From assembly GCF_008065115.1 (NCBI RefSeq), contig NZ_CP042913.1:2454338-2518337 (forward strand): DNA of 64,000 nucleotides, read 5' to 3'. The position numbers were made by a program, and so were the translations under genes. The notes below the pieces were generated by a model. The model ran no database searches and was not told the DNA's origin. It saw only the letters and a program-made list of their open reading frames with translations. This DNA comes from Bythopirellula goksoeyrii. GTDB lineage: Bacteria; Planctomycetota; Planctomycetia; Pirellulales; Lacipirellulaceae. Positions 26,367 through 34,594 of the stretch are shown one piece after another; position 1 is the first letter of the stretch, and the number at the start of each line of letters is the position of its first letter.

Positions 26367-26375
26367 AGCCACCTG

Positions 26376-26602
26376 GTCCGCCCTCTGGAATCGACTTTTA
26401 CAATGCGCAGAGGTGTCTCGATCTGAGACACACCTCAGCGACTTAGCTCCAGCCGAAACTTGCAGCGAGTGGTCCAGTCGCTGCGCCTTGGCGACGGAAC
26501 AAATCTGCAGCGGTGAATCGACACTGGCAGGGTTGCTCGCGGTTTCGAAACACGCTCAACCCTGCCGAACGAACGTTATCTACGACATATTGGACAGAAC
26601 GG
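26376..26602. other. Intergenic region after the intron
   Basis: No gene. A hairpin GAGGTGTCTC-GATCT-GAGACACACCTC (26410-26436, two bases bulged) may be a terminator; no T-tract follows on either side. Confidence 0.4.
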
Positions 26603-27259
26603 CTATAAGGTTTGGACCAGCTTTTCGACGAGAGTAGCGACGCCAGCTTGCGCTTCGTCAATGGATCTGCGATGGCGGTCATCGCCAAACTCTTGATATT
26701 CAATCCCGATGTGGTGAATGTCGTCGTCCCCATTAACGCCGAGATAGAAAGAGCAAGTCTTTATGTGAGGCACCAAGTGATTCATGTGTTCCCGTACTCC
26801 CCCAACTTCAAATCCGAATTCACCTGATGAAGTAAGGATAACGAGTATTTTGTTAGATAGAAGCGGTTCAAGCGGAAAGTCTCCGCGGTCGAGATCGAAA
26901 GAAAAGGTCTTATTGACGCGAATGACTTGGTCGAACCACGCTTTCAGCGATGAAGGCATACCGTAATTATACATCGGCGTACCAAGCAATATGATGTCAG
27001 CAGCCGCGAGCTCTGCAATAAGAGCATCCGAAAGCGTGAGCATTTTTTCCTGCTCTTCTGATCGATCGGCAGGAGGCGTGAAAGCGCAGGCAATCCATTC
27101 GTCGGTCACGGGCGGTGGCGGCTCTCTGCCAACGTCTCGTTCAATGACCACATCTTTCGGACGGTGTTTCAACCAGTTTCGTACGAACTGCGAAGAGAGG
27201 CGCCGCGTAAGTGAACGCTCACTTCGGGCGCTAGCGTTGAGTTTGAGGATTGTCGTCAT
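26603..27259 (-). CDS. azoR: FMN-dependent NADH-azoreductase
   Basis: 218 residues, flavodoxin-like fold 2 of the AcpD/AzoR family. The N-terminal LKLNASARSERSLTRRLS is the FMN phosphate-binding loop. DIILLGTPMYNYGMPSSLKAWFDQVIR (about 93-119) is the family hallmark contacting FMN, and VILTSSGEFGFE near 140 the second flavin loop. These soluble enzymes use NAD(P)H to reduce quinones and azo compounds by two electrons. It is the last gene of the minus-strand redox operon beginning at 29885, so its likely task is detoxifying quinones or other electrophiles. Confidence 0.88.
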   Translation of the reverse strand: MTTILKLNASARSERSLTRRLSSQFVRNWLKHRPKDVVIERDVGREPPPPVTDEWIACAFTPPADRSEEQEKMLTLSDALIAELAAADIILLGTPMYNYGMPSSLKAWFDQVIRVNKTFSFDLDRGDFPLEPLLSNKILVILTSSGEFGFEVGGVREHMNHLVPHIKTCSFYLGVNGDDDIHHIGIEYQEFGDDRHRRSIDEAQAGVATLVEKLVQTL

Positions 27260-27343
27260 GGGTTTTCGCCTATAACTGTTGAAATGAAGGATCGCATAAA
27301 TTAGGACGGATTCTTGTGCTCGTTCGGCATACTTGCCGCGGCA

Positions 27344-28015
27344 TCAAAGCGAGGCGATGCGACGGACTGCTTCGGCGGCATCGAGCGTCTCGCTGGCGAG
27401 CATGTGGTAGTTTGTCTTTGCCGCCGCCATGCCATTAAACTCTGGCAGAATGGCCGCAGCGGTGGCATCCCAGGCGACGGCTACATCAAAGCCCTGCTCG
27501 AGGAGCTCGCGCAGGTGTGACTCGACGCACAGGTTCGCCGACATGCCGGCCAGCAGCACCTTGTCGATCCCTCGCTTACGGAGTTGCAGTGCAAGGTCGT
27601 TTGACTCGGGCCCGAAGACCTTGTGTGGACTGACGATGACTGTTTCGCCATCGTCGATGAACGGCTTGTAGCGTTCAAGCCAATCAGCGCCTGAACCCTC
27701 GAAGTTTGTTAAGTCTAGCGGACCCGGACGGTCAAACATCTTGATGTCATGCATCAGCCGTTCGAGAGAGCCTTCAAATCGCCACTTGTGATCATGCGGA
27801 TAGTAGTAGTGGGGCGAGATGAAGACCGATATCGACGCGTGTTTCGCGGCACGGAACAGGGACTCGATGTTTTTGACGGTCTCGTTTTCGGTGACGCTCT
27901 TGCCGACGACGCCCCACGCGACGCCTTCGGAACTCAGAAAGTCATTCTGCGGGTCGATGACCACCAGGGCGGTGTCACTTTTGGTGAATTCGAATCCGGG
28001 GACTGGCAATGCCAT
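27344..28015 (-). CDS. Isochorismatase-family cysteine hydrolase
   Basis: 223 residues. Start ATG at 28015 with AAGGAG 6 bases upstream; the open frame extends further but is non-coding there. The catalytic triad of the family is complete: Asp21 (VVIDPQNDF), Lys132 (SPHKVFG) and Cys163 (SANLCVESHLRE). These hydrolases cleave amides or enol ethers such as nicotinamide, N-carbamoyl compounds or isochorismate; substrate cannot be read here. It is the fourth gene of the operon driven from the sigma-54 promoter, 44 bases after its neighbour. Confidence 0.85.
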   Translation of the reverse strand: MALPVPGFEFTKSDTALVVIDPQNDFLSSEGVAWGVVGKSVTENETVKNIESLFRAAKHASISVFISPHYYYPHDHKWRFEGSLERLMHDIKMFDRPGPLDLTNFEGSGADWLERYKPFIDDGETVIVSPHKVFGPESNDLALQLRKRGIDKVLLAGMSANLCVESHLRELLEQGFDVAVAWDATAAAILPEFNGMAAAKTNYHMLASETLDAAEAVRRIASL

Positions 28016-28059
28016 GGCAAACTCCTTGCAGTGAAAGGGAAAACGATTTTTGAACTGGG

Positions 28060-28659
28060 TTACGCTGCGTCGCCAAGCCGGGCTTTCAGCGTGTCGATCT
28101 CTTGCTTGAGGCGGTCGATCTCGGATTGAGCTTTCGCCTCGGGGATTCGGCGATGAATGTGTTGTGGGCAATTGACGTCCCACGCTTCGATGTCGAACAC
28201 AATCGCGCGCTCGGGCGTTGCGGCATAACTCGGCTGCGCTAGTTTGGCAACCAATGGGTCGTCGCCCTCGACGACACGGGCGCGGCCCCAGATTTTGATA
28301 CGGCGTCGACTTTCGTAGTCCATCAAGAACAAGAAAGCCTTGGAGTTTTCCGAGAGGTTTCCCACCGACAGGTACTGCTGATTGCCACCGAAGTCGGCGA
28401 AGGCGAGCGTGCCGGGACCGATCGGTTTGAGGAAACCCGCCGGCCCGCCGCGGTACTGGATGTAAGGCTGGCCATCTGCTGTTGCGGTGCCAAGGTAGAA
28501 CATGTCAAGATTCGAGAGGAACTCAGCCAAGTCGGGAGTGACTTGCGTCTGCCAACCCCGGCTACGCTCCATCCGATGGTAAGCGGCGCGAGAGCCCTTA
28601 GCTGTCTGAACGGCTTTCACGGCAGGCGTAAAGGCGATGTCGCTCGGTATCGTAGACAT
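28060..28659 (-). CDS. Pyridoxamine 5'-phosphate oxidase-like flavoprotein
   Basis: 199 residues from ATG 28659, preceded by AAGGAGCACCTC; the frame upstream of it is ignored. The split-barrel FMN-binding fold is indicated by FYLGTATADGQPYIQYRGG (about 53-71) and LSENSKAFLFLMDYESRRRIKIWGRARVV (about 103-131). After the PPOX domain a predicted coiled coil (IDRLKQEIDTLKARL) ends the protein, suggesting dimerisation. PPOX-like proteins of this group bind flavin or F420/heme and are often found in stress-response operons. Function beyond flavin-linked redox is not determinable. Confidence 0.82.
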   Translation of the reverse strand: MSTIPSDIAFTPAVKAVQTAKGSRAAYHRMERSRGWQTQVTPDLAEFLSNLDMFYLGTATADGQPYIQYRGGPAGFLKPIGPGTLAFADFGGNQQYLSVGNLSENSKAFLFLMDYESRRRIKIWGRARVVEGDDPLVAKLAQPSYAATPERAIVFDIEAWDVNCPQHIHRRIPEAKAQSEIDRLKQEIDTLKARLGDAA

Positions 28660-28747
28660 GAGGTGCTCCTTACTGATGAGGACGGTGGGTGCGGAAAGAC
28701 GATTCACTCGTCGAAGTGCGCATTGAGGAATATCCGTCAGTTGTTTC

Positions 28748-29218
28748 TCACTTAACGCAGAGCACCACGGCCGGCTCGGCGGGGCGAGGTTCACCTAACG
28801 GCCAATGGAATTTCCGCTCCGACTCGGTGATGGAAAGGTCATTGATGCTCGCCTCGCGGCGTCGCATCAGCCCCTCGGGGTCGAACTCCCAAAGCTCGTT
28901 CCCGTAGGCTCGCCACCAATGGCCGTCGGCGTCGCGATACTCATACTGGAAGCGAACCGCGATCCGGTTGCCTTCGAACGCCCACAGGTCCTTCATGAGG
29001 CGATAGTCTCGTTCTATGTCCCATTTGCTGCTGAGGAACTCGCGAATTTTGTCGCGACCCTGAAGGAACTGGTTGCGGTTTCGCCAAGTTGAATCCTCGC
29101 TGTAAGCGAGTGATACGCGGTTAGGGTCTCTAGAGTTCCAAGCATCTTCTGCGGCTCGGACCTTCGCTGTGGCTGTCTCCCGTGTGAAGGGAGGACGAAT
29201 GGAAGTGGATGTGGACAT
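28748..29218 (-). CDS. NTF2/SnoaL-like protein (DUF1348 type)
   Basis: 156 residues from ATG 29218. The sequence [20 protein letters not shown], then [20 protein letters not shown], then [19 protein letters not shown] is the nuclear-transport-factor-2-like cone fold of the DUF1348 family; [13 protein letters not shown] is a strong family mark. Its pocket could bind a small aromatic or hydrophobic compound. It is the second gene of the operon, 73 bases after the CMD gene. No catalytic residues can be assigned. Confidence 0.85.
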   Translation of the reverse strand: MSTSTSIRPPFTRETATAKVRAAEDAWNSRDPNRVSLAYSEDSTWRNRNQFLQGRDKIREFLSSKWDIERDYRLMKDLWAFEGNRIAVRFQYEYRDADGHWWRAYGNELWEFDPEGLMRRREASINDLSITESERKFHWPLGEPRPAEPAVVLCVK

Positions 29219-29291
29219 GATTTCTTTCCAGGTTTGTGTAAAAGGAAATCCACCCGGACCTCCGCGTTCGACGGCCCTAGGCAGAATTGAG

Positions 29292-29885
29292 TCAGACGGT
29301 GCAGCCACAGGCAGTCGAGCAGGCTGCTGCTTCCGACTCCTCGGTGGCGAGCGGCGCCGCGGCTGGAAAGTCGACGTCGGTCTCCGCGAGATTGTTGAGG
29401 TAATTGGTGAAGACGTTAAGCGCGACGTGCGCCACCACTTCAGTGACCGCATCGTCGTTAAAGCCGGCGGCACGGAACGCATCAAGTTGCTCGTCGTCAA
29501 CACGACCACGAGACTTGACGACCGCGTCGGCAAAGCGAGCCACCGCGCGGCTCAATTCGTCATAGCCGTCTGCACGGCGGGCGGCCTCGATCGCCTCGGG
29601 TGATAGACCGACCATCTTGCCGATCGTGGAGTGGGCGGCGAGGCAGTACTCACAATCGTTCGCTTGAGCGACGGTGAGTGCAACAATCTCACGTTGCTTT
29701 GGATCGAGGCCGCCGCCAGCGCTAAGCGCACCGGAAAAATCCAGGTACCCACGCAACGCGGCGGTGGAATTGCCCAAAACACGGAGCAGGTTCGGAACTC
29801 GGCCGAGCTTCGATTTGACGGATTCAAACAGTTCAGCCTGCTGCGGATTGGCTTGGTCGGGAGCGATTTGGGGGAGTCGTGACAT
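29292..29885 (-). CDS. Carboxymuconolactone decarboxylase/AhpD-family protein
   Basis: 197 residues; start ATG 29885 with AAGGAAAG upstream. It carries the AhpD-like redox motif Cys78-x-x-Cys81-x-x-x-His85 ([12 protein letters not shown]), so it is probably a thiol peroxidase/reductase of the AhpD type rather than a ring decarboxylase. The C-terminal end is unusually rich in cysteine (CSTACGC). It is the first gene of the five-gene operon, about 60 nt downstream of the predicted sigma-54 start site, and is divergent from the activator gene at 30108. Confidence 0.88.
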   Translation of the reverse strand: MSRLPQIAPDQANPQQAELFESVKSKLGRVPNLLRVLGNSTAALRGYLDFSGALSAGGGLDPKQREIVALTVAQANDCEYCLAAHSTIGKMVGLSPEAIEAARRADGYDELSRAVARFADAVVKSRGRVDDEQLDAFRAAGFNDDAVTEVVAHVALNVFTNYLNNLAETDVDFPAAAPLATEESEAAACSTACGCTV

Positions 29886-29955
29886 GGTTCTTTCCTTGCG
29901 ATTAACAATGGTTTCGGGACTACAGACGAGTCTGATGCTCATCGGAATTCACCAA

Positions 29956-29973
29956 TTGCAGAAGACGTGCCAA
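29956..29973 (-). promoter_or_regulatory. Sigma-54 (-24/-12) promoter of the redox operon
   Basis: On the minus strand: TTGGCACG-TCTT-CTGCAA. It matches the YTGGCACG-N4-TTGCW consensus at all but one key position, with correct GG-to-GC spacing. The predicted start is near 29945, about 60 nt before the CMD start. A sigma-54 activator gene is divergently transcribed next door. Confidence 0.82.
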
Positions 29974-30048
29974 TCCCTCTTCGTACGTCGTAAGTGATTT
30001 CTATATTGACGGTTACGGACTTCTGTGGCATTTGTAGATGGCCACGAT

Positions 30049-30096
30049 ATTTCGTCGAACAACGAAATGTCATGGCAAGAGAAACGAAATTTCGTT
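30049..30096. promoter_or_regulatory. Palindromic activator-binding sites (candidate)
   Basis: Two palindromes with the same half-site: ATTTCGT-N6-ACGAAAT (30049-30068) and the perfect 14-mer AACGAAATTTCGTT (30083-30096). They lie 75-140 bp upstream of the sigma-54 promoter, the right range for enhancer sites, and just before the activator's probable start, so autoregulation is also plausible. Confidence 0.65.
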
Positions 30097-30107
30097 ATCG
30101 TAGTGGC

Positions 30108-31721
30108 ATGGCCGCTTTGAAATACCAAACGCCGCTGTTCGACGATCCGAAACAGCTCCTGTTGGACCTTGCACAAGAACGTGACTTGGCATCGCTCCTC
30201 AAGTTGCTCGTGACACGAATCGGCAACTCGGAGTCGGTCGCGTTGGTGCGTCTCTGGCTGGTAAGACCTGGCGACATATGTCAGACGTGCGCGCTACGAG
30301 ACGAATGTTCTGACCGCTCGCAATGTCTCCATTTAGTGGCCAGCCAAGGTCGGTCATTCGCCGAGCCGGAAAAAGACCTTACGCGTCTCGACGGTCGCTT
30401 TCGCCGATTTCCGATCGGCGTACGCAAAGTCGGGCGGATCGCGCTGACCGGCGAAGCGATCGAAGCGCCCGACTTGGCCGAAATGCCAGAGTGGATCGCA
30501 GACCCCGAATGGGTACGCGCTGAGGGCATCACGGGGTTTGGAGGGCAACCACTTAGCCATCATGGGATGGTGTTGGGAGTGCTCGGTGTGTTCAGCCGAG
30601 TTAAAATCGGCGACGAGTGCTTCAACTGGCTGCGGATGATTGCCGACCACGCTGCGGTCGCGATCGCCCATTCCTACGCTTGGGAGGAGGTTCAGCAGCT
30701 TCGTAAACGACTGGAGGAGGAGAACGAATACCTGCAACAAGAGGTCGCTTTGGAGCAGGGATTTGGCGAGATGCTTGGAACCAGCCCGGCCTTGAGGAAT
30801 GTCGCGCAACAGATTGATCTTGTGGCTCCCACCGATTCGACGGTGCTCATTCTGGGCGAGAGTGGTGCCGGAAAGGAACTTGTCGCGCGAGAGCTGCACC
30901 GGCGTAGCGGCAGGGCCGACCGCCCTCTTATTAAGGTGAACTGCGCAGCCGTTCAGCGCGAGCTTTTTGAGAGCGAGTTTTTCGGGCATGTTAAAGGCGC
31001 ATTCACTGGCGCACTCCGCGACCGTTTGGGACGATTTGAACTTGCCGATGGAGGAACCCTGTTTCTCGACGAGGTTGGCGAGGTGCCGCTCGACCTGCAG
31101 AGCAAGCTGCTCCGAGTGCTCCAGGAAGGCGAGTTCGAGCGTGTTGGCGAGGAGAAAACGCGGCGAGTGGATGTGCGAGTAATAGCAGCAACTAACCAAG
31201 ACTTACGCGAAGAATCGCGGCATCGCCGATTCCGTGAAGATCTTTACTACCGCCTAAGTGTGTTTCCTGTCGCGCTGCCACCCCTGCGTGAGCGGCAGGA
31301 AGACATCGGGCTGTTGGCAGATCATTTTTTGCAGGGTGCGTCGCGCCGGTTCGGCGTCGATCCTCCAAGATTGACCAAGGCCGTGGTGCGACATCTTGAG
31401 CAGTACAACTGGCCCGGCAACATACGTGAGCTGCAGCACGTGATCGAGCGAGGAGTAATCCTGTCGCAAGGTGGGCCGCTGCGCGTGAGTCTGGATGAGA
31501 AGCCCATCGATCCAGGAAAGTCGTCAGCAGTTTCAGAATCAGAGTTGCTCACTGACGCTCAGATTCGCGAGATAGAGAGGACAAACCTGCGCCGTGCTCT
31601 CGACGTGGCGGATGGAAAGGTTTACGGACCAGGTGGCGCTGCCGAACTCTTGGGGGTCAAACCTACAACGCTCAACTCTCGACTTAGGTCGATGGGCATC
31701 AAAAGGAAATACACAAGATAA
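30108..31721 (+). CDS. Sigma-54-dependent transcriptional activator (GAF-AAA-Fis)
   Basis: 537 residues from ATG 30108; in-frame starts at 29994 and 30072 exist but would cover the operator palindromes. The N-terminal GAF-type sensor (about 15-190) contains Cys58, Cys61, Cys67 and Cys73 ([10 protein letters not shown] ... QC), a possible metal or redox site. A coiled linker ([15 protein letters not shown]) leads to the AAA+ domain: Walker A GESGAGKE (250-257), the sigma-54-contact loop GAFTGA (297-302), Walker B LFLDE (318-322). A Fis-type helix-turn-helix ends the protein ([23 protein letters not shown]). Order is like NorR. It most likely activates the divergent redox operon from the palindromes at 30049-30096. 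Confidence 0.92.
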   Translation: MAALKYQTPLFDDPKQLLLDLAQERDLASLLKLLVTRIGNSESVALVRLWLVRPGDICQTCALRDECSDRSQCLHLVASQGRSFAEPEKDLTRLDGRFRRFPIGVRKVGRIALTGEAIEAPDLAEMPEWIADPEWVRAEGITGFGGQPLSHHGMVLGVLGVFSRVKIGDECFNWLRMIADHAAVAIAHSYAWEEVQQLRKRLEEENEYLQQEVALEQGFGEMLGTSPALRNVAQQIDLVAPTDSTVLILGESGAGKELVARELHRRSGRADRPLIKVNCAAVQRELFESEFFGHVKGAFTGALRDRLGRFELADGGTLFLDEVGEVPLDLQSKLLRVLQEGEFERVGEEKTRRVDVRVIAATNQDLREESRHRRFREDLYYRLSVFPVALPPLRERQEDIGLLADHFLQGASRRFGVDPPRLTKAVVRHLEQYNWPGNIRELQHVIERGVILSQGGPLRVSLDEKPIDPGKSSAVSESELLTDAQIREIERTNLRRALDVADGKVYGPGGAAELLGVKPTTLNSRLRSMGIKRKYTR

Positions 31722-31892
31722 TTCGCCAGTCCCTTCGACATCGTTGCATCGGCTGCCGGACCTGACTTCTGACTCCACCAAACAGTGGGAATTTGTCAAA
31801 AACGAATCAGCGTTCGTTGGCAAGAATTTAGCCAGTATCGAGAGAGATTAAGCGCCCGCTGCAAGTTTCGCTGTTTGCAAACTGCAATCGGA

Positions 31893-32506
31893 TGCTTAAC
31901 CCGCCCGCTAGGTATACTTGACTCACAACACTGCGGTAATTTCGACCGACGACAGTTAGGGACTGAATCTTGCGCAAACAGGCTGATGAAGCTCGTTGTG
32001 CTGCGACAGCGTTGCCAGTTGGTTTATCCTAATACAGCTTCGCCCTGCTCCTTACCTACCTCAGCCCGAAACGTCGAAGTTGATCGCCCCATCCCAAAAG
32101 CACTCAGGAGGGACTTCCGGAGCTGACTTCCCCCCAGTCCCCAGATCCCAGCCCCCCTCCCGAGAAAATTTCCTCTCGTTTTTGGCCACCCAATCTGCTA
32201 TAGTGAACGCCTGTATATATTCGCTATGTCTGTTGCAAAACCCTCCCCGCTCGACTACTCGCGACCCTCCCAAGGGGAGGGTGTAGTAAAATTACCCTCC
32301 GTCGGGAGGGTCGGACGCGGTAGCGGCCGGGGAGGGGTTTTGGGATAGAGTCCCCAAACCCCAGGAGCCACTATCATGAACTCACCACAGTCACCGCGAC
32401 CTGTTGGGCGACCGCGTGTGTTGGCTGATCCCATCAAGCGACGTGAAGTCTGCTCTTTGATCGGGGTCGGCGCGGGATACGACGAAGCGGCCAGACACGT
32501 CGGTTG
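31893..32506 (+). repeat. Long direct repeat, copy 1 (truncated at right)
   Basis: Closely matches 40719-41280 in the same orientation, from the CCGCCCGCTAGG block through the start of a coding region, with an extra ~50 bp GC-rich stretch (around 32280-32340). Similarity stops sharply after CACGTCGGTTG. The shared part includes an AT-rich CTATAGTGAACG ... TGTATATATTCGC block that could contain a promoter. Confidence 0.88.
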
Positions 32507-32507
32507 A
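32376..32507 (+). pseudogene. Truncated copy of the DNA-binding protein gene at 41150
   Basis: 43 codons identical or nearly so to the first 43 of the 41150 protein (PRPVGRPRVLADPIKRREV ... GYDEAARHVG), then TGA made by the junction with unrelated DNA at 32506/32507. AGGAG precedes the ATG. Only the first helix of the presumed helix-turn-helix remains. Confidence 0.85.
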
Positions 32508-32730
32508 GATTAGCACCAATGCCCAAACGCACTATCACAAACGTCTGACGGAACTCTATTACATTCTTGAAGGCGAAGGAGAAATGGAACTAGACGGTCA
32601 GCGCCACCCTGTGAAACCAGGCGACGCCATCCTCATCCAACCCGGCTGCCGCCACAGAGCCATCGGCCGCCTGAAAGTGCTAAACGTCCCGGTCCCCGCC
32701 TTCGACCCGGAGGATGAGTGGTTCGATTGA
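32503..32730 (+). pseudogene. Headless cupin-domain fragment
   Basis: A 75-codon frame with no start of its own, beginning at the repeat junction. It encodes the C-terminal part of a small cupin: EISTNAQTHYHKRLTELYYI (metal-binding HxH...E motif), GEGEMELDGQRHPVKPGDA, then the second motif IQPGCRHRAIG, ending FDPEDEWFD. The barrel residues look intact, so the break is recent: the repeat replaced the 5' end. Cupin-2 proteins of this size bind a metal and a small ligand. Confidence 0.8.
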
Positions 32731-32998
32731 AGCTCAGAACCTATCCCAGAACCGATTTTTCTCAAAAGTAGCTTGGGTCCCCGACCCGAGATTTAGAGCA
32801 TTTGTCCAAACGGGACGGGGTCCCATTCTACGTTTTGGGATAGGCACTTGGTGCATGTCCCAAGAATTCGCCGTAGAATGGGGCCAGCTAGTGGAACTTA
32901 GGATAAGGCATACAAGAGTCAGCTCTTCCTCTCTTAAGAATAAGGGCGCATCTACCGAGGTTGTCAACACCGCCAGCAGTTGGGCAACAGGAGAAGCT

Positions 32999-33066
32999 GC
33001 TGAAGTTGGTCCACCCGCTGGCAGTTCGAGGAAACTCAAACTGAGCGAGGTTGTGCACACCTCCGC
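32999..33066 (+). repeat. Dispersed 68-bp repeat, copy B
   Basis: Ungapped match to 8331-8398, 56 of 68 identical. Both copies lie next to gene remnants. Confidence 0.6.
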
Positions 33067-33119
33067 TGGTCAGCAACTGCCAACTTCCGCGTGATGAAGG
33101 AGAAGCTTGCCACCGCTAC

Positions 33120-33163
33120 TAGCAATAGGGTCGCTCGGGCATAGCAATAGGGTCGCTCGGGCA
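33120..33163 (+). repeat. Two perfect tandem copies of a 22-bp unit
   Basis: TAGCAATAGGGTCGC plus TCGGGCA occurs twice without interruption (33120-33141, 33142-33163). Likely slippage or a small duplication. Confidence 0.85.
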
Positions 33164-33272
33164 AGCGTTGGCCGAACGAAACTAAAGCCCCATCTTGGTT
33201 TGACTGCGAAATGCGCTTCTCTAGGCCGCCTCGCCTCTCAGTCAGAGAAAACGCTTTAATCAAAGCTACCAG

Positions 33273-33890
33273 TTAACGGTTCATTATTTCTTCGAGTCGC
33301 GCGATGCGGCGATCGAGTTGCAAGATTTCTTCGTATAATCGATGTGTCTCCCAGTGCAAGTGATCGACGAGTGACAAAGTGCTCACTGGATCACTAGTCA
33401 TCTTCATCCGCAATCTGCAGACCTCCGCGTAACTTCTTAGTCTCTCAAGTTCTACATCGGTAATCAGGTTTTCATTTTTACTTCTCAATGATTCGGCAAT
33501 CTTAAGATCAAAGTTGGCCAATTCTGATTGTAATGCAATATGTTGTAGGATCGACTGGCTATAATCGGCTCCATGTTCCGCATGGGAAAGATTCAGCTCA
33601 GCGAATCGAACTTGCAAAAGCAGTCGTGAGATGTCGTAATCAGTAACAGATTTGCTGACCAGACGGTTCTGTTCACGGGCCTCAGCAACCTCTGCTTTGG
33701 CAAGTCTTAGACAGGCGCGGGCGTAAGCAACTGAGAGATTATCTTCTGGAATGTTTTGGGAAGGGGAGCCTTGTGGTGACGCAGACCCACGTTCAACCGT
33801 GTTGTTACCCTGCTGTTGCGTTGATGCCGTTGAGCAAATCGCTAATACGATGATTGAACTTGCAAGTAAAAGCGTTTTGTGAGTGAACAT
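33273..33890 (-). CDS. Exported coiled-coil protein, unknown function
   Basis: 205 residues with a signal peptide (KTLLLASSIIVLAICSTAS) and GGAGGG upstream of ATG 33890. After a Gln/Ser/Pro-rich linker the rest is mostly helical and charged (LRLAKAEVAEAREQNRLV, ELERLRSYAEVCRLRMKM, LDRRIARLEEIMNR), resembling periplasmic coiled-coil or outer-membrane-efflux-like helices. I do not recognise a named family. It is last in a series of minus-strand genes but 260 bp from its neighbour, so it probably has its own promoter. Confidence 0.75.
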   Translation of the reverse strand: MFTHKTLLLASSIIVLAICSTASTQQQGNNTVERGSASPQGSPSQNIPEDNLSVAYARACLRLAKAEVAEAREQNRLVSKSVTDYDISRLLLQVRFAELNLSHAEHGADYSQSILQHIALQSELANFDLKIAESLRSKNENLITDVELERLRSYAEVCRLRMKMTSDPVSTLSLVDHLHWETHRLYEEILQLDRRIARLEEIMNR

Positions 33891-34152
33891 GATTCTGGCC
33901 CTCCTTATCTTAGGTATCAGGTTTCAGACGGCCACCTTGCTCGCCAATCGTAGCCGAGTCGACTATTCGAGGACTTCACAGGCACGAAGTCGTGATTTCG
34001 TCAGATCTCGGTATGACATGCAGACTTGAGATCACCATGCTTTGCCTTCGCAAGCCTTGTACCAATCCATGGAGTCCATCAGCAACTATGGATAATTAGG
34101 TGGATGAAAGTCGAACGCGGCAATCATGATGGTCCAAAAACATTCAATTGAT

Positions 34153-34530
34153 TCAACTGGCCTTCCGCCAACGCAAAACTCTGTGAACCAGCACGGCCAG
34201 CACATGAAATAAAGCTGGTGCGGCCAGCATGAAGACAATTGGGTTTGGAAGCTGATTGACACACATCCGGCACCAAATCCAGTAACCGGCCATTGCACAA
34301 AGAGCTATCATACTACCAGTGAGTTCAAATCTATTCTTCCAGGCGAGCAAATAACCGACAAAGACTACCAAGATTAGCGCGATTTGCTCCCATTCGGCTA
34401 TCACCAGGTTGGCGGACAACCTCGGATCGGTAAGAAAACCAACCGCAAACAGGATCGCGGCAACGACCGATCCCCATCGGGCAATCGAGCGATTCACTTT
34501 TTCAATTTCAGTGATAGTTGAGTTATTCAT
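34153..34530 (-). CDS. Small integral membrane protein
   Basis: 125 residues from ATG 34530, preceded by AAGGAGGTG, a perfect anti-SD complement. Four hydrophobic segments are visible: WGSVVAAILFAVGFL, ALILVVFVGYLLAW, GSMIALCAMAGYWIW and IVFMLAAPALFHVLAVLVH. No catalytic motif and no family I can name. It lies 64 bases after the zinc-ribbon gene and shares its type of leader, suggesting joint expression. Confidence 0.75.
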   Translation of the reverse strand: MNNSTITEIEKVNRSIARWGSVVAAILFAVGFLTDPRLSANLVIAEWEQIALILVVFVGYLLAWKNRFELTGSMIALCAMAGYWIWCRMCVNQLPNPIVFMLAAPALFHVLAVLVHRVLRWRKAS

Positions 34531-34594
34531 CGTACACCTCCTTTCCCGTTGAAGGCCTACGTCTCCCACCGTCCGTCAAGACCCCAGTGGCAGA

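Larger units (their letters stand above)
24336..26375 (+). mobile_element. Group II intron, ends approximate
   Basis: A ~620-nt structured, non-coding 5' part precedes a maturase-type reverse transcriptase, followed at once by domain V and VI-like hairpins, the standard order of a bacterial group II intron. The 5' end is placed at TTGCGCC (24336), close to but not matching the usual GUGYG, followed by the small hairpin CCAAGC-AAA-GCTTGG. The 3' end is only approximate. The frameshifted enzyme and imperfect 5' end suggest an intron that can no longer move by itself. Confidence 0.78.
32731..33272. other. Intergenic region with repeats
   Basis: About 540 bp with no supportable gene; holds the 68-bp dispersed repeat copy B and a 22-bp tandem duplication, listed separately. 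Confidence 0.5.

Noticed and set aside
26410-26436. Hairpin after the group II intron as an insertion-target terminator of a class C intron
   Set aside because: Class C introns insert downstream of such hairpins; here the hairpin lies at the 3' side, and the 5' side shows none.
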